Counted from the first letter of the stretch, positions 36,501 through 49,858 are shown. The stretch is 64,000 nt of DNA from Balamuthia mandrillaris (GCA_031835245.1 JAVKOQ010000010.1:248001-312000), one strand, 5' to 3'. Notes: generated by a model from the sequence alone, not told the origin. Translations and numbers: made by a program.

Positions 36501-39229
36501 AGAGACTATATTTCCAAATGCAGGGAAGTCCTCGTTTGTACTTGCGTCTGTCGGCATAGCGCTCTTTTTCGTTGTCGTATAGGAAGGTTGCGAAGCGTCT
36601 GCTGTACAAAGAACGAAGAAGGAAAAGAAGATACGTTTCCGAAAATTCAAAAGCACATGGAAACTGGTTCATCAACTGCCACACGCAGTCCACAAATTGC
36701 ACGAAAGTGGACGACATTTGTTCGCTGTCATATCGCTTGGTGACCTTCTGCCCAAAGGAGTGACCTGTGGATACAATAGCAACATGCACAGTCACAACGA
36801 TATCTAACTACAAATCGTCACAGCTAGGTCATAACTTACCAAAGCTCTCCCAATCCTTTTCGATCAGCACTGCGAATCCTTCAAAAGTACGGTAGTATGG
36901 GTCGGAACACAGTTGGACCAAGGATACCAGCTGGGCTGTGCTATCCACACCAAGCATGCTCTGAGCTAGAACTGTCTCTGGTGGTTTGGGAGGGTCTTGT
37001 TGGGCATCCTCCAGCAGGTGGGCCATCATTTCAAGCGCTAAGTTAAACAGTGCGCGGATTTGTTTGAGCCAACCACTGGCCCTTAATCCTTGCTGCCATG
37101 CCTGCTTGCTATCAAGCAGGCCAGCTAACCTTGAATCACCTCCTGCATTCTGGACCTCGGCGTGATCATTATCTTCATTGGCATTGTCATCGTCCGCCGC
37201 TCTAGCGTGTTTTTTCCGGTTCATCAACAACAACGGGCATTGTAAGAGGTGATTAGTGCTAGCAAAGAAGAAAAGCAACACCAAAAAGGCAAGCTAACCT
37301 GGAGGGGCGACGCTGTCTGTTGATGCGAGTGCGGGTGCGAATGCGAAAGTGCTGTACTTGGCGGTCCTCGTTTTTAGTTTTGGTATTGACGGCTGCTTTC
37401 CTCGAGAAAAAGAAGGGAGTGGAAGTGGTGCACAGATGCTTCAGTTTCAAAAGGCTCTCCTTAGTTGCCGCCTCGATTGTAATCCCACGCATGGCATTTA
37501 GCTTGTCGCCACCAATGATGATGCTGCCTTCAGCAGCAGCAGCACCCATCGTATTGCTTTCGTCATTGGTAGTCATCTTTACCAGCTCTGTTCCGCCACC
37601 ACCTTCGCCAGCGGTTCCGTGACCAGCAGCACCATTGCTGGCAGCAGCATTAATTGCTGCGGTTAGTGCTGATGCTGTGGCAGAGCTGTTGAGTGAGTTC
37701 GGCGCGTTGCTGTCCGGCAGTAGGCCCTCTGCTGGCATCATGGCTAACGCTGAAGAGGAATCGATGATGTGAAGTGAGGGACTCGCTGGGTTCAGGTCCA
37801 ACATCTTCAGCAGGTACCTATTTAAAGTGGAGGGTTAAGCAAGGACCAACCACTCAAAACACACAATACACACAAACACAATGACAAAGTTAGCAAGCAA
37901 CCGTTCGTCCGCTTCGTAGTCAAGCTCGTTGCCGGCAACCTTGCCAAACACAGTGTCCTCTATGGTGTTGGCGTTCAGGTCTGCGCCGCGAAGAAGGCAC
38001 GCTTTGGAGATTGGCTGCTGCTGGTGGTCTGTCGCGTTTTCATCGTGCCGAGCAAACTCGGCGCAGGTAAGCCGCTCCTGGCTCTTCCAGGTAAGCGCGG
38101 GGAGGCGCGCTAGCCTCCTGACTCGCGCTACAGCACGTAGCTCCTCCTCCTCGCTGTCTCGAGGGACCACCAACAGGCTGGGGTAGCACTCACACAGCTT
38201 GTAGCCTTGGTTGACGTCCGAGAGCTTCCACTCTCGACCCTCCCAGAGTTCGATGCCCTGCCTTTTCATTTCTTTCTCCCACCCAAAGACGCTCCATACG
38301 CTGTCTTCTTCCTTCCCGCTGCCGCCGCCGCTGCCAGGGGCGGCACCACGCTCTGCTGTTGGCTTATCTTTGGCGTTGCGGGCAACCGCTAATAATTTGG
38401 TTTTGAGGCGACCCTTCTCCTTGTCCTTCCCCTTCTCTTCTTTGTGGTGGCCATCCTCCTCCTCCTCGTTCGCTGGTGCACCACTTTCTTCTGCTTTCTT
38501 TTTGGTCTTACTTTTGGGCCTGGGTTTTGTGTGATCAACGTTGCTCCCCTGGTGCTCAGTCGCGATGCCTTGCTTCTGTTTCTTCTGTTTCTTCTTTTCT
38601 TTTTTCTTTTTCCGATTGTGGTCCTTCTCCTCCTCCTCCGGACTCACAGAGAAGACCTCCCTAGAAGTAAAAGCAAAGGCAGCGGATTGCTTCGGCGGAA
38701 ACGCCCATTTGCGGAGAAGCTTGAGCAGGTCCTTGGCTGAAGACGAGTTCTCAGTGGTGGCTGTAGCGGCCGCGTCCCCCGCCATGGCGGCCGACGCTGA
38801 GGAAGCCGAAAATGTGGAAGGTGGTCGCAGCAGAAACGACCTAAAATCCTTGCATTGCACAGCTATCCACTCTGCTTCATCCTTGCGCTTGGATTCCAGG
38901 TGAGCGATGCAACCCCAAGGAGCAGAAAGGCATGATTCGCTCTCTTCCAAATCCTCTTGAAGGGGAATGCCAGTGGAGTAGGAGCTTTTTGAGCTGGGTC
39001 CCTGCGTTCGAGGGGTGCCTTCACCGCCTTGGCAATGAAAAGCAAAGCAGAGACGATAATTTGTAATGAGTAAGCTCCCCTGAAAAAGCGAAGAGGTGGA
39101 TGAGTCCTTGGGAGGCAGGCCTCCCTCCTGGTCCTGGGCTGGACTATTCAAAGTATTGGTTTGAAGAAATATTCCTTCGAACTGGTGCATTAGCCTCTCT
39201 CCGGCCAAGAACAGCGGCCGGTCCTCCAT
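30539..39229 (-). CDS. PATS1-like Roco kinase: GRAM, myotubularin-like pseudophosphatase, LRR, Roc, COR, kinase
   Basis: Start 39229 ([20 protein letters not shown]). The GRAM/PH-like region contains [10 protein letters not shown] and is split by a Lys/Glu-rich insert (about 38350-38680). The myotubularin fold follows: [20 protein letters not shown], then [20 protein letters not shown] and NPFF. Its signature loop is altered to [10 protein letters not shown]. Joining a donor near 36411 to an acceptor near 36352 restores the family motif as [12 protein letters not shown] and continues directly into the LRRs (36330-34700), where no Met exists. Roc follows with [20 protein letters not shown] and GTHLDS, then COR. 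The kinase has [32 protein letters not shown] and WLAPEVIQ. This architecture is known from Dictyostelium PATS1. No WD40 repeats are seen before the stop at 30539. Exon joins within the LRRs are approximate. Confidence 0.85.
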
Positions 39230-39728
39230 CTTTATGCAGACCAGCGATTATGGGCGAATAGGAAAAGAAGCAGCGGAGCGGTGAGACAAAGCCTTTAGCC
39301 TACTATTTACAGGCTTGCCGTGCTGTAGTGGGCAGCGGGGGGCGGCGGTTCGCCACCCTTCGCTTTTGCCTTTCCATTTTAGGTTATAGAAGATCGATCC
39401 AGAGATCACTGCTTGGCAAAAAAAAAAACGAAATCTATTAGGCAACCTGTCACACCCTACTAGTAGTAGGGGGTGGGGTGGGGGGGGGGTGCTCTGCAAT
39501 GGGAAAAACAAAGAAAAAATGACGGGCACGCACCAGCCCTGGCTTGACAGGTGGCAGGCAGGCAGCAGCTGCTGAAGAACCCTGCCCTTTGCCCCCCTTG
39601 CCCCCACCAAAGGAATAACCAGCTTAGCCTGAGGAGAGGAGAGAGGAGAGAGAGACAGCACACGACAGCGACACCCTTCCGCTGCTTGTGACTCTTTTTT
39701 TTTTCCCTGGCTACTCTCCAATCCCCCG
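39230..39728. promoter_or_regulatory. Divergent intergenic region of the Roco and IBtk-like genes
   Basis: About 500 bp between divergent starts. It has a G run at 39470-39490, a GGCAGGCAGGCAG repeat near 39551 and GA-rich sequence near 39633-39655. No clear core promoter; bidirectional use is inferred. Confidence 0.35.
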
Positions 39729-42115
39729 ATGGAGAGCAGCGCTAGAGCGGACTGGTGGAGCTTCGTGCGGGAGGGACGCCTCAAACAGCTGCAAAAGGCC
39801 AACCTGCAAGTGAAAGACCTAAACAAACGAAACCATAGCGGCCAGACCTTGCTTCATCACGCCGTATTGCACAACCAACCCGCCACATTGGCGTACCTGT
39901 TGTCCTTGGCTTCTGCTTCATGGACGAGCGAGCAGCTGGACCTGGAGGTCAGAGAGGATAAGAACGGGTGGACCCCGCTTCACTGCGCCGTGGGCTTGCG
40001 CAACCTTCCATGTGTGGTGCTGTTGGTGAAGGCGGGAGCCTTACTTGACGCTCCAGACAAGAAAAATGAGACTCCCTTGGACATGATATGCGCTTCCCTG
40101 CCCTCTGTTACTGAGGGAACTCATTGCCCTCCGCCTATTGGAGAGATTTATACCTGGTGCGTCTCCTTTTTCTTGTTTGTAGTCTGTGCACCCCACACTA
40201 ACCTGCGAACGGTTGGACGTGAATGCCTGCTTGCAGGGGTGAAGGCAGCAACTACAGCCTTGGTCATGGTGACCCCTACTTTCGGGAGCGGCCCAAACGG
40301 ATAAAGCGGTTGGAAGGGGTCGATATTGTGCAACTTTCCACCTCTCACTACTCTACGGCGTGCGTTACACGCTCTGGCGCTTTGTACACGTTTGGTACTC
40401 TAACCTCTTAGGAGTCTACAAAGCAGGAGAGAGAGAGAGAGAGAGAGAAAGAGGAGGTTTTCGTTTTTTTTTCCCCGAGCCTTACGCTCTTGTTTGCAAT
40501 GTATCACTCAGGATTTGGCAAAGGAGGCCGGCTTGGCCATGGAGACGACGAGAGTTGTCTCTTGCCTAAGCGCCTTTGTGGCCCACTACGGAAAAAGAAA
40601 GTTACCAAAGTGTCTGTTGGAGAACTGCACACTGCTTTGCTCACTGACGAAGGCCATCTTTTTACTTTCGGTGCGTTCAACTGCTCTCTGCTCTCGTATC
40701 TGTAGTGTTCACACGGAATTATAGGGCAAGGTAACTATGGGCAACTCGGTCACGGTAACATGGAAAGTCTTAAACAGCCAAGGAGGGTGCGGGGCTCCTT
40801 GGACAAGCATTACTGTGTTGAAGTATCGGCAGGCGGCCATCATACCATCGTTTTAACCAGCGGCCGTGAGCTGTTTTCATTTGGACGAGGAGATAGTGGC
40901 CAGCTTGGCTATTTGGTTGACTTGGATGTTCTCAGCAGTTCTGGCAATAGTACCAATCCAACGACTCGCTCTTCCAACATGCAGGGGCAATCCACCATTC
41001 CTGCGTGTTCCCCTCCCCTATCTTATACAATCATCAACAAGTCCTCTTCTTCTCCTGCCACACGTACGGTCGCCGTGAGGTCCAGCACAGCAGATCATCC
41101 GGTGGCTCCATCTTCCTCCTGGTCATCTTCATCATCATTACTTTCAGAACCTTCCTCAGGAGATCAGTCGTGGGGTGGAAGTAGTGGGTTCCTTCTCGCG
41201 GAGACCTTCACGGAGGGAGCCGATAACCGTATCCATTACTGTCAGTTGACACCGCGTCTGATAGTGTGTATCGATGCCTCCATCGTAGAGGCGAGTGCTG
41301 GTGGCTTGCACACCGCTTGCCTTACAAATGAGGGAGAGGTATTCATCTTTGGCTTTGGGTCTCCCCACCCAAGGCGCATCAGTTTCCCTTCGCAACAAGC
41401 TCGGCCTCGGTCCCGATCTTCCATTAACCATCCTACTTCAGCCTACATGCCTACTTCAACGTTTTATTCAGAGCTCTCACCCAATGGAATGACCACAACA
41501 AGCTCGTTGTCTTCCGCTCAAGTTTCTTCCCCGATTCCCGCTTCTTCCTCTTACTACAGCATCAACGATGACTTTGTTGATCCTCACTATGTATATGCTT
41601 CGCCTGTCTCCACTTCTTCCGCTACAGCACTATCTACAACAGCCACCATCAACGTCTCCGGCGATGCCACTCTATGCGTTTTCGGCAAACAAGACCTTTT
41701 CTTGGTGGCCCCGAAAGACATATTCAACAACAAAAGGTCATCTACCGGCGGCAGCGCTGGTAGTCTGTCAAGCTCCCGCCAAAAACATAAAGCCCAAAAG
41801 CTCAAAGTGATTCGCCTCCCGTGTTTGCCCGGAAAGAAGTTTGTGACTAAAGCTGCGCTCAACGCTAACCATGAAGTATTTGCCATTTCAGGTTTTTCGC
41901 CTTTCTCTTGGCGTATTGTTATGCACATCACTCACCCATTCTTTGTGTACAACAGAACCAGATGGTCACCTTTGGAAGCATATCCATAAATATGTAGCTC
42001 CTGCAATGGGTATCAAAGAATCATCATTATCAAGCCCTTGGCAGCGAATTTCTTTTAAGCCCACTAGGTCCATTGCTTGCAGTTCTACTCACTATGCTGC
42101 TATCATTTCACGTTC

Positions 42116-42169
<54 letters not shown>

Positions 42170-45100
42170 ACGCTCGCGCTTCTTCTCTTTTCACATCTCT
42201 GATCTGTACGTATATTTCGCAATAGGAAATGCTGTTCCTCTCAAGGTTAATGTGACGCCTTCGACGTTAGCCTCTGACTTTATCAAGCAGCTCAACAACA
42301 AAGAGTTTAGTGACGTTATATTGACTCTAGCAGATAAAAATAGATATCTCTACGCTCATAAACTTATACTAGGTTTGTAATTTGTGTAGTTCTCTGCAGA
42401 CGGCGTTTACTTACATACCCCTGGTATCAATTGCAGCAAGCAGGTGCACATATTTTGCAAAACTTTTCGCCGACCTGAACAAATCGATTTCAGAGCAGAA
42501 GCAACCTCATGTATATGTGCAAGAACCACAAAACAGTAGTGGTACTTCAATAGATCACGCAGACTCCACACTGGTAAAATTTAAAAACCTTGCTCACAAT
42601 GAGGACAAAGACGTTGTTGTCATTACAGCAGGACTCGATGATTCGAGCCACTTGTCATATCCTGCTCTCTGTAAGTTCTTAAGGTAAGTTGCTATGTATA
42701 TAGACGTGTTGGCCTGTTCTCACGTTTGCAACAAGCTACCTGTACACGGGATCGCTAGAAAACCTACATGAGACCACTGTGGGAGGTGCCTACACAGAGG
42801 GGCCTAACACCGACGAAGAACGACAGGAGATTCTGCGGCTTTCACGGCTATTTCAGTTGCGGGATCGTGATCACTTATTTGATCTTCTCCGGCAACGTAG
42901 CTTGCAAAAGAAGCTTCCCAAGCCCGCCAGCGAAAGTGGACCAAAGAAACCAAACGACCAACTTCGCAACTCTCGTCAACGTGATAGGCTAGCAAGGAAG
43001 GGAAATTCTAGAAAACAAAGAAGAAGAGCTAAAACACTTTTTGATCCTCAGATAGAGGAAGCCAAGGAATGGGAAGAAGCATTGCGAGTTGCTGCAGAGC
43101 TGGACACAGCTGATGAGGTTCAAAATAACGATAACGCTGAAGAAGAAAAGGAACCAACCAAAGAGAAGGAACAACGGCAAACTTATGATAACCAACAAGA
43201 AACAGAGGAAAAAGAACGCGCCTTTAATTTCCTGCAATACGGTATGTGGAGAATGTACAACGACTTCGAAAACTGTACAGAAGTGGACATTGTGCTCGGT
43301 AACGAAACAGATGACGGTCAAGGCAATGATTGCACAACTGACAAGGCAGTTTCCTTTCACAAAGTAGTGCTGATGGCGCGGAGTGAAGTTTTTCAGGCAA
43401 TGTTCGCAAGTGGTATGGTGGAAGCGCAGAGGAAACGAATAGTATTGCCCAACGCTCAGCATTTGCTTACTCTGAAAAAGCTCAAGGAATTTTTCTATCT
43501 TGGCCAAGTGAACTTCTTGTCCCCTTTACCATCACCTCCATTCTCTTCATCATCCTTATCATCGGCAGGAACACCATCTGGATCAAATGGTGCCTTGTCA
43601 CACCAAGATGACCTCATCGAAAGTAGAGAAGCGGACCAAGACAAACAAAATGCAAACCTTTTTCTGGATTTAGACGTCATAATGGAACTCATTGAGCTCA
43701 GCAACGAGTTTATTTTGGAGCGGTTAAAGCAGCTCTGCGAAGAATTTATTGTCACAACACAACATGCCTTGTTCGAAAACCATTTGGTGGACTTACTCAT
43801 TGCCGCCGATACATATCGCTGCGATCAGTTAAAGAGAAATTGCTTAGACTACATAAGGAGCAACCTTGTTGATCTCTTAATGTCCAACTCTTTACATCCC
43901 CTATGCTCAGACTTCGATGGCAAATATTCCCATCTCTTAACTGAGGCCGAAAGACACACGTGGAACTCGTGTGCTCCCTCAGTTTCGTTCCATCACAACC
44001 TTCTTTCAACACCAGCTTCGGTAATACCTTCACAACGAAATTTGGCGTCAACTGAGGAGAAGCATGACCAGCGTGGTTTGGAACCAGAGGAAGATACGCT
44101 TTGTAATCAGGAAGGCAAACTGCGAAGAATCCGAACCTTACGCAAGAAGCTTCTTCAAATACAAAAGCTGGAGCAAAGAAGAGCTAAGGTAGGCGAAGCG
44201 CAGCTGTAACTTTTTCTCATCTAATCTTTGGTATTATTTCCCTCAGGGAGAACATTTGGACGAGTACCAGGAAGCCAAGATCATTCAGTCTTTTGCCCTC
44301 AAGGATGAACTTTCTTTACTTTGTGCTGCAGTGAGCAATGTTTCAGGCATTGAAGAGTTGTCTCCTCTGAAGCCGTCCTCTACCTCATTATCGACTACTT
44401 CCACCGATGCTTCCTTCTCCACAGACTCCACGAAAGAAACTACAAAAACTGAGGTGATCCCTTCTTCTGAGGCACAATCAAGCGATAATCCACTGGATAC
44501 AGTACCACAGGCAGCTCCCCTTGACAGAAAGATCAGCAACTGTGGCTCTTCGTTCACGCCGAAATCGAAGAGCCCAGCAACAAAAAATCCCTGGCTCGTA
44601 GGCAGAGACGAAAGAAATCACGAGAAAAGGGTGAACGACCAAACTCGTTGCCCACCAAGCACAGCCCACAGAAAGAACTCTCCGTTGCTCCTTGGTCTCA
44701 GCCAAAACCTCCACCAACAAGCCAATTCATGTCTAACCAGCCAACTGAACACGAGTTGCCCTCTACTTCTGGGCACCCTGTTTCCCTTTTGCAGATTCAG
44801 CAAGAAGAAGGGCGGCTGCAGGCAATCCCAACGCCGAGCGTTCGTTCGTCTAAATCAGTGGCCAGGAGCAGTAAAGCGAGCAAGGTTGGAGCGGATCCAA
44901 CCCCGGCGACTTCTCCCTGGTCTCCCCTGCCGGTGAACCAATCCTCTCCAACGAAAAAGTTGTCACTTTTGGACATACAAATGCAGGAAAAGGCAGCCTT
45001 ATCAAAACAGCAACCACCAACCACCAAACCCTTGCAGCGGCCGGGTTCTGGCAACAACCCCTTGCAATATTCCTCCAACGCTATTCCTATAATACCTTCC

Positions 45101-45456
45101 CAAAAAGCCGCAGCAAAGCGACCAGATCCAGCCAGAGCAGAGCAATCAAAGCAGTGGAGCCTGCCAATTCATCCAGCAATCCCTGGGCTGCCAAAGCTGC
45201 TCCTCCAGTTTCTGTCGAGCAGAGAACCATCACCAGAATGCAAGGGAGCAACACCTCACAAACAAAGCCCCTGTCACTGCGCGAGATTCAAGCAGAGGAG
45301 ACTCAAAGAGCCTCCTCAACCAGAAAGTGGACAGATAAGCCGCCAACTGCCGACCTCCGCTTCATTCAGGAAGAGGAAGAGGCCAACCAGTTAATTCATC
45401 AATTTTATGCCAATAATCCACAGGAGCTCTTTTGGGATGCACTGAACCAGCGGTAG
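39729..45456 (+). CDS. Ankyrin/RCC1/BTB protein of the inhibitor-of-Btk (IBtk) type
   Basis: Probable cullin-3 substrate adaptor. The N-terminus has two to three ankyrin repeats (SGQTLLHHAVLHNQPATLAY, NGWTPLHCAVGLRNLP). RCC1 repeats follow: WGEGSNYSLGHGD formed across the first intron (40157-40236), FGKGGRLGHGDDES, FGQGNYGQLGHG and FGRGDSGQLG. Two BTB domains come next, one with FSDVILTLADKNRYLYAHKL and one with SFHKVVLMARSEVFQAMFAS. A long tail ends LFWDALNQR at 45456. Ankyrin-RCC1-BTB-BTB with a Ser/Pro tail is the IBtk order. The tail holds four SL-x-x-I-Q-x-E-type motifs. Exon joins around 42100-42780 include an intron with (CT)n at 42118-42166. Intron phases in the BTB1 region were not all verified. 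Confidence 0.87.
42118..42166 (+). repeat. Intronic (CT)n tract
   Basis: About 24 CT units close to the donor of an IBtk-type intron, in transcript-sense orientation. A second tract of opposite type, (GA)n, lies in another intron of the same gene at about 40425-40449. Confidence 0.9.
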
Positions 45457-45573
45457 GGATGATGATGAGATTGTTTCATCCTTCTGCCTATTTTTTTCCT
45501 CCTTGTAAACAAGATGACAGTTTATTGTGCTGCATACCATCCAACGTCCAGTGTAGAGGATCAAGGCTGACAG

Positions 45574-45798
45574 TTAGGGGCTTGGTTGCACCGATAGAAT
45601 AAATGTGCGTATTTCCATAGGTGAAAGGACCACTGTGAAAGGCGGAGCATCGCCTTTGTGACGAGGAACCGCATTGCTTTGTGCCGTTTTCCACGAGTAT
45701 CTATGAACCTGACTTTTTGGTTGATTAGCACTGAGGTTCTGTTCTTCAAGTTTCAGCACGTCAAAGTTGGCAAACAGGCTGGCAATATTCACCTGTAG

Positions 45799-45833
<35 letters not shown>

Positions 45834-46457
45834 CAACAATGCTGCAACAGAAGCGTGATGTGCTATGATGTGCTGCACTGTGAAATTTACCTGAACAGGC
45901 TGCGAATATTTAGGATGCTCTCCGTGAGCATAGATATGGTTCAAACGAAGAAGGAATTGATTGGGAGTGTCCAAGGGTTTCAGTGTTTGAAGATGGATGT
46001 TAGGCGGCAGAGATTGTCTCAGAGGAATAAACTCGCTCGCATAAGTTGAAAACCACTCTTTGGCGCTGCTGCCACCTGAGATTAAGAGGTAAGTAGATGC
46101 TCTATAATAAATCAATACAAAGTAGCTTCAGTCACCTTGGTCAAAGTCACTAGCAAACCACAGCAGGCAGGGATTGTTTAGGCGCAGTGCTTCCTCTCTC
46201 TGGAAGAGGGTAGAGTTGGTGGCTGGACCCACAAAGACTCGATGGACAGTACGAATGGCCTCAGTCTCATTAAGAGGCTCGCCAACCCCTCTGCTGTCAT
46301 CGTGCAAAAGACGCCTGTGTAGCATCACTTCAAATTCACCATTGGTAAGGCTGCTAGCACCTTGGGAACGATCAGTTACAATTCTGTGTTTCGATTTCGT
46401 TTGGTTAGTATATGAACAGAATGACGCCAACGTTTGATAAGGAAAAGCTGCATAAAA

Positions 46458-46495
<38 letters not shown>

Positions 46496-46924
46496 CAAAC
46501 GTAAATCTCATGTCGCTATTCGTGTCGTTGATGTACGCGGCAGTGTTTATGGGATAATAGTTGCCAGCTACAGGTTCATTAACTTGTAGCTGCCAAGTTG
46601 GTCTGTAGTTGTAGCGACGTTGCTGCATTTCTTGGCCTTCTGAGTCGGTGTACCAAGTGTGTGCATTACTTATGTTGGTGTTGAATTTTGTGATCATCTG
46701 TGAATTGTTATGACATTAGAAATGGGGTATATGAATACACTGTACCACTGCATACCTCTTTACCCCACTGATCCGTGATGTTAATCGGTCCGATGTTGTA
46801 CTCAAACTCGACAAAGGGTGAGCGCTCATAAAGCCTTATCTTCTGAGAGGCCCAGGAATTCCACTTTATTTGGAATTCCTTATTTTTTTAACGAGAAAGA
46901 GAAAGTTAAAGAGAAAGTTAAAGT

Positions 46925-46970
<46 letters not shown>

Positions 46971-49858
46971 TTAGCGAATAGGCTACGGTAAGTACAGCCA
47001 CAGAAGCAAACCTTGAAAATGGGTCCAGAAGTGAGCAAAAGAAGGTCTGGAGTATTATCATCACCAGTAAGGGGCAGCGGGTTTGTGCTGTTTGGTCTGA
47101 AAATATAGGCACCTATTGATCATATGGTCGGTTGCAGTTGCTGAAATGGGAGTATTAAAATAGCGCAAACCTGATGCTTGGCTTGACTCGGGGTTCCCAA
47201 TACTAGCATTATACCATAAGAGGTTTTGTTGCATTGCCAAAGACTGTGAAGTTTGCTTGTTTATAATGAAGGAAAGACGTTTTGTGGTCTGATTTACCAA
47301 CACCGAAAAGTAGTCATTCGATATTTCAACGTTTGCTTGCTCCACAGTATCCGACATAACCACCGTCTTTACGGGGGTAGCATGTAGTCGAGAATGCGAT
47401 GGTTGGATGACAACGCTTCTGTAACCAAGCGCCGGGACATCAACAGCAAAGACCAGTGTGAGATATCCTGGCCGATCCACATTCTTTTGTAGCTGAGAGG
47501 GAATTGTTTGCCCATATTGATCCACAACTGAAAAAAAGCGGAGGTTAACCAGAAACACAAGCAATTTGGTGCTCGCAAAGCATTCCAAGGAGAAAGGCAA
47601 ACCTTCAAAGTCACCAACAGGAACAGGTACAGCAAAGTATTCGCTTCTATTCCAGGCCAACGGATTTGTTATCACTAAGGGAACAATGCGATCTTGCGAC
47701 AAAGCTTGCGTGAGTGGATCACACAAGCTAACGTTGAGATATTGACAGGATGTTAGCAAGGGTGGGTGAGGATCGGCCGGTTGACTATGCACGTGTCTAC
47801 TATTGCTGGATAACAACGGCTCTTGCATAAGGAGGCTTCCACGTTTTGTCAACAACTGACCTAACGTCTGTTCCATCAATTCTTCGCATGCTTCGGTACC
47901 AATTGAGAGCTGCTTGGCATAGTCATCTGCAACGTGCTGCTTTTCTGTCCCAGACACAGCGTCATGGTGTTGAGCTACCGCCAGTGCATATTCCAGAGTC
48001 TGTATATGTTCCAAAGCCCAATCCTCGTCTGTTGACGGTAAAATACCTGTCATACATTGAAAGCCAGAGAAACGGTCAAAATATGGCATTGTAAAACCAT
48101 AAAACGTGAAAAGTGAGAACTGAAGCACACCTTGCGAGACAGAATAAAACCTTTCAGCACCTCTAAGCAAATTTGCTCGGCTACGCACGTACCCTTTCAA
48201 AGCTGGTCGACTTGTAAAATAGCCTGTCCAATAGGCATGTGCTGCAACCATGAGAGAAAGAGAGAACGAGAAGAGATGTTCAGACAATCAGTAGGAAGCA
48301 ATAAAGATAGACAGTATGCCACAAACCATAGTCTGCATAGGGAAAGAAATCATCCGTTTTCACGGACCAAGTAATATTGCGTGATTCAGCAACCTCATGT
48401 ACAGCTTTTATGTACAAACTTGGTGTGCTATACATGATTTTTACTCCAAACTGAGGGTTTGCATTTATATACTTGATTAACTTGTCCATGTTCTGGGATT
48501 GCGGCCGCAGAATGGGAGTATCAATCCAAGAGGTTAATAAAGGGTAAGGCAAGGAACTTCAAGAGAAAGAGAACCTTGAAATTTATGTTTGCATTCATAA
48601 ACTGAAAGTCGTCGCCAAAAGTCATCATTATCTGGTTAGTTCGGTAGACTTTGCGTCGTTCTTTGGCATTGTTGACCAATTGTAAGGCACGAGTGTGGAG
48701 GTTGTAGCCTTCAAGCCGGGGGTCGTCCTTGATTGGATCAACATTATCACATTCGAAACAAAAACCACTAGGTGGACCATAATGATCTGTGCAAATTCAA
48801 AGTAAGAGATTGTAGGTTGACAACCAAGAGAGAAAATGAACAGAGAGTTAAATACCATAAAGAACATGGGTGAACATTTCTGTCTCATGGCCAAGACTTT
48901 GGCTGCCCCTCCAAATAAACTCCATTTCTTGGGTCTTAGCGCGTTGGGCATGATCTTAAAGGTGAAGCGAGACGGGGTGAGGATGGGGAATATGGGGAGT
49001 AATTAACAATCCACAGTGCATACCCTGATAGTCAATACGCGCAAAAAAGAATGCATTGAACCCCATTAACGCGAAGAGGGAGGCCTGAGTGGAGGCATGA
49101 CCAAAGGGATCTTTGGTTATTGGGACGTGCATTACTACAAAGAACAAATAAATTCAAGAGAAAACAAAGGGGTGTTTTTACCAATGTGCCAACCGATGGT
49201 GGGCTGTACTCCAAACTCCCGCAAGAGAAAACGGTGACCGCTGGTCATTTGATCCACAATGGCCTCGTAATGGGTTGTTGCTTCATCGTTCATGCACCAT
49301 CCTCCGTTGATGAACTCTAGCCTTCCCGAAGATACCAGCTCCCTCACTACTTCCTTCATGTCTTCCGTTTGCTCGGCCCACCACCTCTCGAAAAAGGCGA
49401 TCTCGACGTAGATGAAGCGTTTGGTGGGATCTAGCCTGAGCTCCCTTATCACAGAATCCAAGATGTATTGTACGCCAGCTTCTTGTATGGTATTGTTTGC
49501 TCCGTAGTAGTACTGGTCTACCGTTTTGAGCCAGCCTACATCCTGCACGCAAACGCCAGCCAGAGACATGCCAAAGCAACAAAAAAGAGTGAGCAAGGCC
49601 AGATGGACTCTGCAGAGGGCTGATGGTTCATGAACGTACGTCGTGAGTATGGGCAACCACATGAACAACAAGCTCCTCAGCTTTCCAATCTGCAGCGGTA
49701 GCAGCAGCAGCAGGAACCCTGCCTTGGTGGTGAGAGGTAGTGTCAAGATTAGCAGCCAGCGAACCTGCCACCCACAACAGAGCGAGAAGGAGGGAACAAT
49801 AAAACGGGGCAGGGGGCCAGCCAGGCGTGGAAAAGGACTTGGCCGCGTGCCTCAACAT
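45574..49858 (-). CDS. MAN2B1: Lysosomal alpha-mannosidase (GH38)
   Basis: Acid alpha-mannosidase degrading N-glycans in lysosomes or phagosomes. Start ATG at 49858, followed by a hydrophobic signal peptide ([18 protein letters not shown]). The zinc-binding [18 protein letters not shown] is assembled across intron 1. FAFFERWW-type sequence appears as [15 protein letters not shown], then [20 protein letters not shown]. The catalytic nucleophile lies in GWHIDPFGHAS; its Asp codon is itself split by an intron at about 49133-49180. The later [20 protein letters not shown] block is present. The C-terminus is [15 protein letters not shown], close to the family ending. About 14-16 exons span 4.3 kb. 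Several introns carry sense (CT)n (45801, 46461, 46928). All key residues visible suggest an active enzyme. Confidence 0.93.
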
